NCBI RefSeq assembly: GCF_001005295.1
Contig: NZ_LBMK01000005.1
Location: 380,377-415,809 of the forward strand
Length of the DNA stretch: 35,433 nucleotides
DNA from: Streptomyces yangpuensis
GTDB taxonomy: Bacteria > Actinomycetota > Actinomycetes > Streptomycetales > Streptomycetaceae
Direction: 5' to 3'
The position numbers and the translations under genes were made by a program. Below, one piece after another: positions 1 through 7,143 of this stretch. Below the pieces are notes generated by a model. It made no database searches and had not been told where the DNA came from. It was given only the letters and a program-made list of their open reading frames with translations. Every line of letters begins with the position of its first letter. Positions within the stretch are counted from its first letter, which is position 1.

Positions 1-80
1 TCCAGTACGAGACGTGGCCCTCCGCCTTGCGATGCACCGCACCGGACACCGCGACCCGGCAAACCTTTCCGGTCACAGCA
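1..80 (-). repeat. Partial, diverged copy of the palindromic repeat found at the right edge
   Basis: Bases 21-53 match the reverse complement of 35306-35338 at 31 of 33 positions, and bases 1-8 (TCCAGTAC) match the central part of that element. The outer end is degraded: about 60-80 only loosely resembles the terminal ACTTTGACGACAG. The window starts inside the element, so its other arm is not visible. It lies just upstream of yajQ. I infer an old copy of the same small mobile or palindromic repeat, in the opposite orientation to the right-hand one. Confidence 0.65.
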
Positions 81-160
81 CTAGGCTTTGCCGAGCGGTC
101 CGGGGTTGTCCGGCCGCGCCCTCCGGGGCGATCGCAATCGACTTCAAGGAGCCACAGCAC

Positions 161-649
161 ATGGCCGACTCCAGTTTCGACATCGTCTCGAAGGTCGAGC
201 GGCAGGAGGTCGACAACGCCCTCAACCAGGCCGCCAAGGAGCTCTCGCAGCGCTACGACTTCAAGGGCACCGGCGCCACCATCGCCTGGTCCGGCGAGAA
301 GATCCTGATGGAGGCGAACTCCGAGGAGCGCGTCAAGGCCGTCCTGGACGTCTTCGAGACCAAGCTGGTCAAGCGCGGGATCTCGCTCAAGGCGCTGGAC
401 GCCGGCGAGCCGCAGCTGTCCGGCAAGGAGTACAAGATCTTCGCCACGATCGAGGAGGGCATCTCCCAGGAGAACGCCAAGAAGGTCGCGAAGATCATCC
501 GTGACGAGGGTCCGAAGGGCGTCAAGGCCCAGGTCCAGGGCGACGAGCTGCGCGTCAGCTCCAAGAGCCGCGACGACCTCCAGGCCGTCCAGGCCCTCCT
601 CAAGGGCAAGGACCTGGACTTCGCGATCCAGTTCGTGAACTACCGCTGA
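161..649 (+). CDS. yajQ: YajQ family nucleotide-binding protein (UPF0234)
   Basis: The 162-residue protein starts MADSSFDIVSKVERQEVDNA and is normal length for YajQ (about 160-165). Family features seen are the N-terminal SFDIVSK, the RYDFKGTGATI segment and the C-terminal DFAIQFVNYR ending. YajQ proteins have two ferredoxin-like domains that bind nucleotides; some bind cyclic di-GMP and act as transcription co-factors, but the ligand here cannot be read from sequence. ATG 161 is chosen because AAGGAG lies about 10 bases upstream and the family begins here; the frame stays open upstream but that extension overlaps the repeat at the left edge. It is monocistronic, with a hairpin terminator just after it. 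Cytoplasmic. Confidence 0.95.
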   Translation: MADSSFDIVSKVERQEVDNALNQAAKELSQRYDFKGTGATIAWSGEKILMEANSEERVKAVLDVFETKLVKRGISLKALDAGEPQLSGKEYKIFATIEEGISQENAKKVAKIIRDEGPKGVKAQVQGDELRVSSKSRDDLQAVQALLKGKDLDFAIQFVNYR

Positions 650-676
650 CCCGAGGTCCGCGACCTGTCACCACGC

Positions 677-708
677 CGGCCCGGCGGTCCTCACCGACCG
701 CCGGGCCG
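677..708 (+). terminator. Hairpin terminator after yajQ
   Basis: A perfect 12-bp stem (677-688 with 697-708) with an 8-base loop, 28 bases after the yajQ stop. No T-tract follows, as is usual in Streptomyces. Bases 709-851 hold no gene I can support and must contain the sulP promoter, which I could not pinpoint. Confidence 0.7.
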
Positions 709-851
709 CGGTGGTTGAGGGGTGCGTGGGGTGCGTGTGCCGGGCGCGTGCGGCGCGCGCGCTGCCGCGGGCTTCCGTGGGCACTTGGGGGGTGTGGAGT
801 GCGCCCGGCACGGTGGTGGCATCACATCACCGCGTGGCAGGGGGTTCTCGC

Positions 852-2279
852 ATGCCTGGGGCCGGCACGTTTCGCGAAGACTTCGCGGCGTCCGTCGTCG
901 TCGCACTGGTCGCCATCCCCCTGTGCGTGGGGGTGGCGGTCGCCTCCGGAGTGCAGGCCGAGCTGGGCATCGTCACCGGGGTGGTCGGGGGGCTGGTCAC
1001 CGGCTGGTTCCGCGGGAGCTCGCTGCAGGTGAGCGGGCCCGCCGCCGGGCTCACCGTGCTCGTCTACGAGGCGCTGCAGACGCACGGCGCGGCCGCCCTC
1101 GGGGTGCTGGTGCTGGCCGCCGGCGCACTGCAGCTGGGCATGGGGGTGCTGCGGCTCGGGCGGTGGTTCCGGGCGATCTCCGTGGCCGTCGTGCACGGGA
1201 TGCTGGCCGGCATCGGGCTCGTACTGATCTCCGGGCAGCTCTACGCCCTGGGCGACGCGGACGCTCCCGGGCAGACCCTGGCGAAGCTGGGCGGGGTGCA
1301 CGGGCTCGCGGCCCGGGCCGACTGGGCGGCGGTGCTGCTCGGGGTCGGGACCATCGCCGTCATGGTCGTCTGGCGCCGGGTGCCCGCCCGCCTGCGGCTG
1401 CTGCCGGGCGCCCTGGTCGGGGTGGCCGCCGCCGCCACCGTGGCCGGCCTGCTCCGGCTGCCTGTCGAGAAGGTGCGGGTGACGGGGGTTCTGGAGGCCG
1501 TTTCGCCGCCCGCCTGGGGCGAGTTCGGGGTGCTGGCCTCCTTCGGCGCGGCCGGGACGGTGATCGCGCTGGCACTGATCGCCTCCGCCGAGACCCTCTT
1601 CAGCGCGGCCGCCGTGGACCGGATGCACGACGGGCCCCGGACGGAGTACGACCGGGAACTGATCGCCCAGGGCGTCGGCAACAGCGTCTGCGGGCTGCTC
1701 GGGGCACTCCCGATGACCGCGGTGATCGTCCGCAGCGCCGCCAACGTGGAGGCCGGGGCGCGCACCCGTGCGGCCCGGGTGATGCACGGCGCCTGGCTGC
1801 TGCTCTTCGCCGTGGCCTTCCCTCAGGTGCTGGAGGCCGTGCCGCTGGCCGCACTGGCCGGGGTGCTCCTGTACGCGGGGTGGAAGCTGCTGCCGGTCAG
1901 GGCGGTGGCCGCACTGTGGCGCACGCACCGGGGCGAGGCGGTGGTGCTGGTCACCACGGCCTGCGCGATCGTCGTCACCAACCTGTTCGAGGGGGTGCTG
2001 ATCGGGCTGGGGCTGGCCATCGCCAAGGCGGCCTGGGAGACCTCCCACGTGCACGTCGAGGAGGTGTGGCAGGACGAGGAGCTGTGCGTGCGGGTCATCG
2101 GGAACGCCAGCTTCCTGCGGCTGCCCAAACTGCTCGACGCGCTGGACGCGCTGCCGCACGACCGGCCGGTGCGGCTCGACCTGAGCGGTCTGCGCCACCT
2201 CGACCACGCCTGCCTGACGGCCCTGGAGGGATGGGAGCGCACCAGGACGCCGCTGCCCGGTAGGGAGGGCGTCACCTAG
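852..2279 (+). CDS. SulP/SLC26 family anion transporter with a short STAS tail
   Basis: A 475-residue multi-pass membrane protein. The N-terminal FREDFAASVVVALVAIPLCV and the following SSLQVSGPAAG segment are typical of the SulP transport core, which moves sulfate, bicarbonate or other anions; the substrate cannot be told. After the last membrane segment a STAS-like stretch begins (about residue 400: VEEVWQDEELCVRVIGNASF ... VRLDLSGLRHLD), but the protein ends about 15 residues after the DLSGL strand, so the second half of a STAS domain is missing. No fused carbonic anhydrase is present. ATG 852 follows CAGGGGG; the frame is open upstream but the family starts here. The next gene begins 18 bases after the stop, suggesting an operon. 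Confidence 0.88.
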   Translation: MPGAGTFREDFAASVVVALVAIPLCVGVAVASGVQAELGIVTGVVGGLVTGWFRGSSLQVSGPAAGLTVLVYEALQTHGAAALGVLVLAAGALQLGMGVLRLGRWFRAISVAVVHGMLAGIGLVLISGQLYALGDADAPGQTLAKLGGVHGLAARADWAAVLLGVGTIAVMVVWRRVPARLRLLPGALVGVAAAATVAGLLRLPVEKVRVTGVLEAVSPPAWGEFGVLASFGAAGTVIALALIASAETLFSAAAVDRMHDGPRTEYDRELIAQGVGNSVCGLLGALPMTAVIVRSAANVEAGARTRAARVMHGAWLLLFAVAFPQVLEAVPLAALAGVLLYAGWKLLPVRAVAALWRTHRGEAVVLVTTACAIVVTNLFEGVLIGLGLAIAKAAWETSHVHVEEVWQDEELCVRVIGNASFLRLPKLLDALDALPHDRPVRLDLSGLRHLDHACLTALEGWERTRTPLPGREGVT

Positions 2280-2297
2280 CCCGGTTACCCTCCGCCC

Positions 2298-3533
2298 GTG
2301 GAGAACGAGCTGAAGCGCACTCTGGGGGTTTCCGACGCGGTCGTCGTCGGGCTCGGCGCGATGGTCGGCGCCGGGGTCTTCGCGGCCTTCGCCCCGGCCG
2401 CCCGGGCCGCGGGCGGGGCGCTGCTCGCCGCCCTCGCCGTGGCGGCCGTGGTGGCCTACTGCAACGCGCACTCCTCGGCGCGGCTGGCCGCCCGCTATCC
2501 GGCCTCCGGCGGCACCTACGTGTACGGGCGGGAGCGGCTCGGGCCCTTCTGGGGCTTTCTGGCCGGCTGGGGGTTCGTGATCGGCAAGACCGCGTCCTGC
2601 GCGGCGATGGCACTGACGGTGGGTGCCTACGTATGGCCCGGGCGGGAGCACGCCGTGGCCGTGGCGGCGGTGGTGGCGATCACCGCCGCGGGCTACGGCG
2701 GTGTGCAGAAGTCCGCCCGGATCGCCCGGCTGATCGTGGCGGCGGTCCTCGCGGTCCTGGCCGCGGTGGTCGTGGTGTGCCTGTCCTCGGGGACGACGGA
2801 ACCGGAGCCTCCGGGCGCGTCGGACTGGACTCTCTTCGGGCTGCTGCAGGGCGCCGGCCTGCTGTTCTTCGCCTTCGCGGGCTATGCGCGGATCACCACT
2901 CTGGGCGAGGAGGTGCGTGACCCGCAACGGACGATCCCGCGGGCGGTGCCGCTCGCGCTGGGGATCGCCCTGCTGGTGTACGCGGCGGTGGGCGTGGCGG
3001 TGCTGTCGGTGCTCGGTGTGGAGGCGCTGGCGGGGTCGTCGGCCCCGCTGGCCGACGCGGTCCGGGCGGCGGGGGCGCCGCAACTGGCGCCGGTGGTGCG
3101 GGTGGGTGCGGCCCTGGCCGCGCTGGGCTCGCTGCTGGCGCTCGTGCTCGGGGTGTCGCGGACCGCGCTGGCGATGGCCCGGGACGGCCATCTCCCGCGC
3201 GCGCTGGCCGCCGTCCATCCCCGGCATCAGGTGCCGCACCACGCCGAGCTCACGGTGGGTGCGGTCGTGACGGTGCTCGCGGCCACCGCCGATCTGCGGG
3301 GCGCGATCGGTTTCTCCTCCTTCGGGGTGCTCGCCTACTACGCGATCGCGAACGCTTCCGCGTGGACTCTCGATTCAGCTGTCAAGGGGCGGGCCGTGGC
3401 GGCGGTCGGGCTGTCCGGCTGTGTGGTGCTGGCGTGTGCGCTGCCTCTCGCGTCGGCGGTCGCGGGGGCCGCGGTGCTGGCCGTGGGCGTGGTGGCCTAC
3501 GGGGTGCGGAGCCGGTTCAGATCCGGGATCTGA
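2298..3533 (+). CDS. APC superfamily amino-acid permease
   Basis: A 411-residue, about 12-segment membrane protein. The start MENELKRTLGVSDAVVVGLG followed by AMVGAGVFAAFAPAA is the classic first helix of APC permeases, with its unwound glycine-rich binding region. Further matches are the YPASGGTYVYGRERLG loop and FAFAGYARITTLGEEVRDPQ (helix 6 region). It probably imports an amino acid or polyamine; the substrate is not predictable. The start is GTG, 18 bases after the SulP gene, with no strong ribosome binding site, so translation is probably coupled to sulP. Its last 17 bases overlap the end of the convergent SMI1/KNR4 gene, leaving no room for a separate terminator. Confidence 0.88.
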   Translation: MENELKRTLGVSDAVVVGLGAMVGAGVFAAFAPAARAAGGALLAALAVAAVVAYCNAHSSARLAARYPASGGTYVYGRERLGPFWGFLAGWGFVIGKTASCAAMALTVGAYVWPGREHAVAVAAVVAITAAGYGGVQKSARIARLIVAAVLAVLAAVVVVCLSSGTTEPEPPGASDWTLFGLLQGAGLLFFAFAGYARITTLGEEVRDPQRTIPRAVPLALGIALLVYAAVGVAVLSVLGVEALAGSSAPLADAVRAAGAPQLAPVVRVGAALAALGSLLALVLGVSRTALAMARDGHLPRALAAVHPRHQVPHHAELTVGAVVTVLAATADLRGAIGFSSFGVLAYYAIANASAWTLDSAVKGRAVAAVGLSGCVVLACALPLASAVAGAAVLAVGVVAYGVRSRFRSGI

Positions 3534-4041
3534 ACTCCGCCCAGGGCGCCAGTTCCAGGTCGTAAGTGTCCCCCGCATCCGATTCCTCGCAGAACCAGGC
3601 GGTTCCGTCGAGCCAGCCACGCAGCCAGTCCGCCAGGCCGGCGGTGTCGACGGACCAGGCGAGGTCCGGCTCGCCCGGGTTGGGGTCGAACAACAGGACC
3701 TGGGCGGTGCCGGATCTGCAGTCGACGCAGGCGTACATGGCGCAGCCGAAGTCGGCGACGGGCAGGACCCCCTCGGGCCAGCGCCACCCGGATCCGCGCT
3801 GGGCCCGGTAGGCCCCGACGGCCTCACGCAGGGACAACAGGCCCTGCTCCGGGCCGAATCCGCCGTCCCCCACGCGCGTGTAGAGCAGGGCGAGCAGGGG
3901 CGGCAGCGGGAAGCCCAGTATGCCCTCGGCGCGGGCGATCTCCCCGGCGTCCAACGGCGCCGGCAGGGGCTTTCCGCGTCCGCGTGCGGAGTTGCGCGCG
4001 CGGCGTGCGACTTGCTGCAGCAACTGCTCGGTCTCGTTCAT
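3517..4041 (-). CDS. SMI1/KNR4 family protein
   Basis: A 174-residue soluble protein. Residues 30-70 (LDAGEIARAEGILGFPLPPLLALLYTRVGDGGF) have the pattern E-x-x-LGFxLPxxLxxLYxxVxDGGFGP of the SMI1/KNR4 fold, followed by a tryptophan-rich C-terminal half. In bacteria this superfamily includes many immunity proteins against contact-dependent or polymorphic toxins, but stand-alone copies are common in Streptomyces and no toxin gene is next to it. I give only the family. It is convergent with the APC permease (17-base overlap). The start is ATG 4041; no good ribosome binding site is seen, and an upstream ATG is out of frame and stops after three codons. Confidence 0.8.
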   Translation of the reverse strand: MNETEQLLQQVARRARNSARGRGKPLPAPLDAGEIARAEGILGFPLPPLLALLYTRVGDGGFGPEQGLLSLREAVGAYRAQRGSGWRWPEGVLPVADFGCAMYACVDCRSGTAQVLLFDPNPGEPDLAWSVDTAGLADWLRGWLDGTAWFCEESDAGDTYDLELAPWAEFRSRI

Positions 4042-4050
4042 GCATTCATG

Positions 4051-4064
4051 GTGACGTACGCCAC
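4051..4064. promoter_or_regulatory. Near-palindrome upstream of the SMI1/KNR4 gene
   Basis: GTGACGTACGCCAC is palindromic except for one pair and lies 10 bases upstream of the SMI1/KNR4 start, where a repressor could block transcription or translation. Function is inference only. Confidence 0.25.
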
Positions 4065-4092
4065 TGACAACTCGCCGGCCCTGTGGACAACT

Positions 4093-4125
4093 GCGCCGCG
4101 GACGGGCCTGGCCCGTCCGCGGCGC
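4093..4125 (-). terminator. Strong hairpin terminator after htpX-yccF
   Basis: A perfect 15-bp G/C-rich stem (4093-4107 with 4111-4125) and a 3-base loop, 27 bases past the yccF stop on the minus strand. It separates this operon from the SMI1/KNR4 gene downstream on the same strand. Confidence 0.8.
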
Positions 4126-4152
4126 GGTGTCGAAGTGGGATGTCCGGTGCTG

Positions 4153-4545
4153 TCAGCGGGAGGCGAACGGGGCGTCCGTCGGGACGATTTCGCGGCCGAG
4201 CGGCAGCAGGGAGAGGGGGACCATCTTGAAGTTGGCGATGCCGAACGGGATGCCGATGATCGTGACGCAGAGGGCGATGCCCGTGACGATGTGGCCGAGG
4301 GCCAGCCACCAGCCCGCCAGCACCAGCCACAGGACGTTGCCGATGCAGGACGGGGCCCCCGCGTCGTGGCGCTCGACGGTGGTGTAGCCGAAGGGCCAGA
4401 GGGCGTAGACGGCGATACGGAAGGCGGCGATGCCGAACGGGATGCCGATGATGGTGATGCAGAGGAGCACACCGGCGAGCAGATATCCCAGGAACAGCCA
4501 GATGCCGCTGAGGATGAGCCAGATGACGTTCAGGATTGTCTTCAT
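4153..4545 (-). CDS. YccF domain-containing inner-membrane protein
   Basis: A 130-residue protein with two copies of the YccF unit: MKTILNVIWLILSGIWLFLG...ITIIGIPFGIAAF, then IGNVLWLVLAGWWLALG...VTIIGIPFGIANF. Each copy is a membrane hairpin ending in the conserved IIGIPFGI. The C-terminus (REIVPTDAPFASR) is polar. The biochemical function of the family is unknown. ATG 4545 overlaps the htpX stop as ATGA, so it is translationally coupled to the membrane protease HtpX; both may serve membrane-protein quality control (inference). Confidence 0.88.
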   Translation of the reverse strand: MKTILNVIWLILSGIWLFLGYLLAGVLLCITIIGIPFGIAAFRIAVYALWPFGYTTVERHDAGAPSCIGNVLWLVLAGWWLALGHIVTGIALCVTIIGIPFGIANFKMVPLSLLPLGREIVPTDAPFASR

Positions 4546-5405
4546 TGGCGGCGGCCTGCCATCTGTTCGAGCCGGGCGATGCGCTCGGCCATCGGAGGGT
4601 GGGTGGAGAACATCTTGGTGAGGCCCGCACCTGGCCGGAACGGGTTGGCGATCATCATATGGCTCGCCGTTTCCAGGCGTGGTTCCGGCGGCAGCGGGAG
4701 CTGCTTGGTCCCCGCGTCCAGCTTGCGCAGGGCGCTGGCCAGGGCGAGCGGGTCACCGGTGAGCTGGGCTCCGGAGGCGTCGGCCTCGTACTCGCGGGAG
4801 CGGCTGATGGCCAGCTGGATCACCGAGGCCGCCAGTGGGCCCAGGATCATGATCAGCAGCATGCCGAGCAGGCCGGGGCCCTCGTCGTCGTCCGACCGGC
4901 CGAGGGGGATGAGCCAGGCGAAGTTCACCAGGAACATGATCACCGAGGCGAGGGCGCCGGCCACCGACGAGATGAGGATGTCGCGGTTGTAGACGTGGCT
5001 GAGCTCGTGGCCGATGACCCCGCGCAGTTCCCGCTCGTCGAGGATACGCAGGATGCCCTCGGTGCAGCAGACCGCGGCGTTGCGCGGGTTGCGGCCGGTG
5101 GCGAAGGCGTTCGGGGCCTCGGTGGGCGAGATGTAGAGGCGGGGCATGGGCTGGCGCGCGGAGGTGGAGAGCTCGCGCACCATGCGGTAGAGCTGGGGAG
5201 CCTCGAATTCGCTGACGGGGCGGGCGCGCATCGCGCGTAGAGCCAGCTTGTCGCTGTTCCAGTACGCGTAGGCGTTCGTCCCGAGTGCGACGAGGACGGC
5301 CACGATCAGGCCGGTGCGTCCGAAGAAGCTGCCGATGAGGATGATGAGTGCGGACAGCCCGCCGAGGAGTACGGCGGTCTTGAGCCCGTTGTGCCGGCGG
5401 TGCAC
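4542..5405 (-). CDS. htpX: HtpX family membrane zinc metalloprotease
   Basis: A 287-residue M48B protease. Two N-terminal membrane segments (about residues 10-45) are followed by the zinc motif HELSH (133-137), more membrane segments, and SREYEAD, whose first glutamate is the third zinc ligand. The site faces the cytoplasm, where HtpX cleaves misfolded membrane proteins. GTG 5405 (VHRRHNGLKTA) is chosen because TTGGAGGG lies 6-13 bases upstream and homologues begin with HRHHNGLK-like sequence; an ATG at 5444 would add 13 residues without a clear ribosome binding site. It lies downstream of nuo on the same strand but after a terminator, so it likely has its own promoter within 5406-5520, which I could not identify. 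Confidence 0.93.
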   Translation of the reverse strand: MHRRHNGLKTAVLLGGLSALIILIGSFFGRTGLIVAVLVALGTNAYAYWNSDKLALRAMRARPVSEFEAPQLYRMVRELSTSARQPMPRLYISPTEAPNAFATGRNPRNAAVCCTEGILRILDERELRGVIGHELSHVYNRDILISSVAGALASVIMFLVNFAWLIPLGRSDDDEGPGLLGMLLIMILGPLAASVIQLAISRSREYEADASGAQLTGDPLALASALRKLDAGTKQLPLPPEPRLETASHMMIANPFRPGAGLTKMFSTHPPMAERIARLEQMAGRRQ

Positions 5406-5524
5406 GGTACGCCCTCCAAGTGGTGCGGCAGGGGAGCCCGTCATGGATCTGAGGGTCTACGGTCCAGTGGACCCTCCCTTCCTGGTCAACGCGAGGTGAG
5501 GGCGTCTGGTTCCCAGGGCGTGCC

Positions 5525-5548
5525 GGGGCGGCGGCCCTTCGCCGCCCC
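5525..5548 (-). terminator. Hairpin terminator after nuoN
   Basis: A perfect 9-bp stem GGGGCGGCG (5525-5533) with CGCCGCCCC (5540-5548) and a 6-base loop, 62 bases past the nuoN stop on the minus strand. A second G/C-rich repeat (CGGCGGGGCGGCGGGG) adjoins it. It closes the nuo operon. Confidence 0.65.
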
Positions 5549-5610
5549 CTCGGCGGGGCGGCGGGGCCGCTGCGGGCGTTGCTCCGGACGGGCGAGCGCC
5601 CGGGAAGGGG

Positions 5611-7143
5611 CTACTGCGTGAAGAGGCTCCCCGACGCGACGCGCAGGACGAGCTGCGGGGCGCCGGAAAGAACGACCGCGGTGATCGCGGTCGCGACGAT
5701 GGCCGCCGCGACCGGCCAGGGGGCCTTCGTACGGGCCTGGGCGCCCGGTGCGCCCTCGGGCGCGCGGAAGAGCAGCGCCGTCCACCGCAGGTAGTAGTAG
5801 AGGGCGATGACGACATTGATCGCCATGAGCACGGCCAGCCAGCCGAGGCCCGCGTCGACGGCGGACTGGAAGACGGTGACCTTGGCGAAGAGCCCGATGA
5901 TGCCCGGCGGCAGACCGGCCAGGCAGAGCAGGAAGAAGGCCAGGGACAGCGCGGCGAGCGGGCGCTCGGCGTACAGGCCGCGGTAGTCGCCGATGCGGTG
6001 GAGCGGCTTCGTGCGGGCGACAAGGGCGGCCACGGCGAAGGCGCCGAGGTTCACGGCGGCGTACATGAGGGCGTAGGCGAGGGTGGAGCCGATCTGGTCG
6101 CGCTCGGTGTACGCGGCCGCGGCGATCGGGACCAGGAGGTAGCCGGCCTGGCCGACCGAGGACCAGGCGAGCAGCCGTACGGCGCTGTTCGGGCGGTCCG
6201 CGGACTGCCGTACGGCGGCGGCGTTGCCGAGGGTCATGGTGAGCGCGGCGAGGACGGCGACGGCAGGGCCCCAGACCTGCGAGTACGCGGGGAAGGCGAT
6301 CACCGTGACAAGGATGAGGCCGGTGAAGCCCACGGCCTTGCCGATCACGGAGAGGTAGCCGGCGATGGGCAGGGGGGCTCCGACGTAGGTGTCGGGGACC
6401 CAGAAGTGGAAGGGGACGGCCGCGGTCTTGAAGGCGAAGCCGACGAGGGTGAGCGCGACACCGGCCATGGCGAGGGTGTCGAGCTGCCCGGGGACGTCCT
6501 CCAGGCGGTCCGCGACCTGGGTGAGGTGCAGCGATCCGGTGACGGCGTAGACGAAGCTGACGCCCATCAGGGACACGGCGGTCGCGGTGACGGACGACAG
6601 GAAGAACTTCAGGGCGGCCTCGGAGGAGAGCCGGTCGCCGCGGCGCATGCCCACGAGCGCGAAGGCGGGCAGGGAGGCGACCTCCAGGGCGACGATCAGG
6701 GTGGCCAGGTCTCGGGAGGCGGGCAGCAGGGCGGCGCCGGCGGCGGAGGAGAGCAGCAGGAACCAGTACTCGCCGGCGGGCATCCGGGTGTCACGGACGG
6801 CGGTGACCGACAGGAGCGCGGTGAGCAGGGCGCCGGCCAGCACCAGGAACTGGACGACCACGGTGAAGCCGTCGGCGACGTAGCTGCAGGCCTCCGGGTC
6901 GGCGGTGAGGCAGAAGGTGGAGCGGTCTCCGGCGCGCAGCGGCAGCAGGGTGGCGGTCGCGGCGGCGAGGCCGGCCACGGAGATCCAGCCGAGGGCGGGC
7001 TTGTGGCGCTCGGCGACGAAGAGGTCGGCGACGAGGACGGCCAGGCCGACGACGGCGGTGATCACCACGGGTGCGATGGCGAGCCAGTCGACGGACTGGA
7101 CGAGGCTGGGGGTGTCGGCCGCGAGGACCGTCAGGGCCGTCAT
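5611..7143 (-). CDS. nuoN: NADH-quinone oxidoreductase subunit N-like antiporter subunit
   Basis: A 510-residue antiporter-type subunit with about 14 membrane segments. The key charged residues of the proton path are seen: the glutamate in VALEVASLPAFALVG, the lysine in FKTAAVPFHFWVPD and the lysine in LSVIGKAVGFTG. It ends ...VASGSLFTQ and is the last gene of the operon. ATG 7143 overlaps the nuoM stop (ATGA). Together with L and M it should form the proton-pumping arm in the cell membrane. The catalytic layout looks intact, so the oddity of the cluster lies in its missing peripheral subunits, not here. Confidence 0.94.
   Translation of the reverse strand: MTALTVLAADTPSLVQSVDWLAIAPVVITAVVGLAVLVADLFVAERHKPALGWISVAGLAAATATLLPLRAGDRSTFCLTADPEACSYVADGFTVVVQFLVLAGALLTALLSVTAVRDTRMPAGEYWFLLLSSAAGAALLPASRDLATLIVALEVASLPAFALVGMRRGDRLSSEAALKFFLSSVTATAVSLMGVSFVYAVTGSLHLTQVADRLEDVPGQLDTLAMAGVALTLVGFAFKTAAVPFHFWVPDTYVGAPLPIAGYLSVIGKAVGFTGLILVTVIAFPAYSQVWGPAVAVLAALTMTLGNAAAVRQSADRPNSAVRLLAWSSVGQAGYLLVPIAAAAYTERDQIGSTLAYALMYAAVNLGAFAVAALVARTKPLHRIGDYRGLYAERPLAALSLAFFLLCLAGLPPGIIGLFAKVTVFQSAVDAGLGWLAVLMAINVVIALYYYLRWTALLFRAPEGAPGAQARTKAPWPVAAAIVATAITAVVLSGAPQLVLRVASGSLFTQ

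Noticed and set aside
1..160. A tRNA or other RNA gene before yajQ
   Set aside because: No acceptor stem, anticodon arm or TYC loop; the similarity is to the palindromic repeat at the right edge.
822..3242. An 806-codon open frame on the minus strand across sulP and the permease
   Set aside because: Antisense shadow of two real genes: composition dominated by Arg, Gly, Pro, His and Gln with no domain.
3517..4041. An immunity gene of a polymorphic toxin system
   Set aside because: The SMI1/KNR4 fold allows it, but no toxin gene or secretion component is next to it.
4082..4090. TGTGGACAA, a perfect reverse-complement match to the DnaA box TTGTCCACA
   Set aside because: It is isolated; no cluster of boxes and no dnaA/dnaN genes, so not an origin. 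A weaker match near 33166 is also single.
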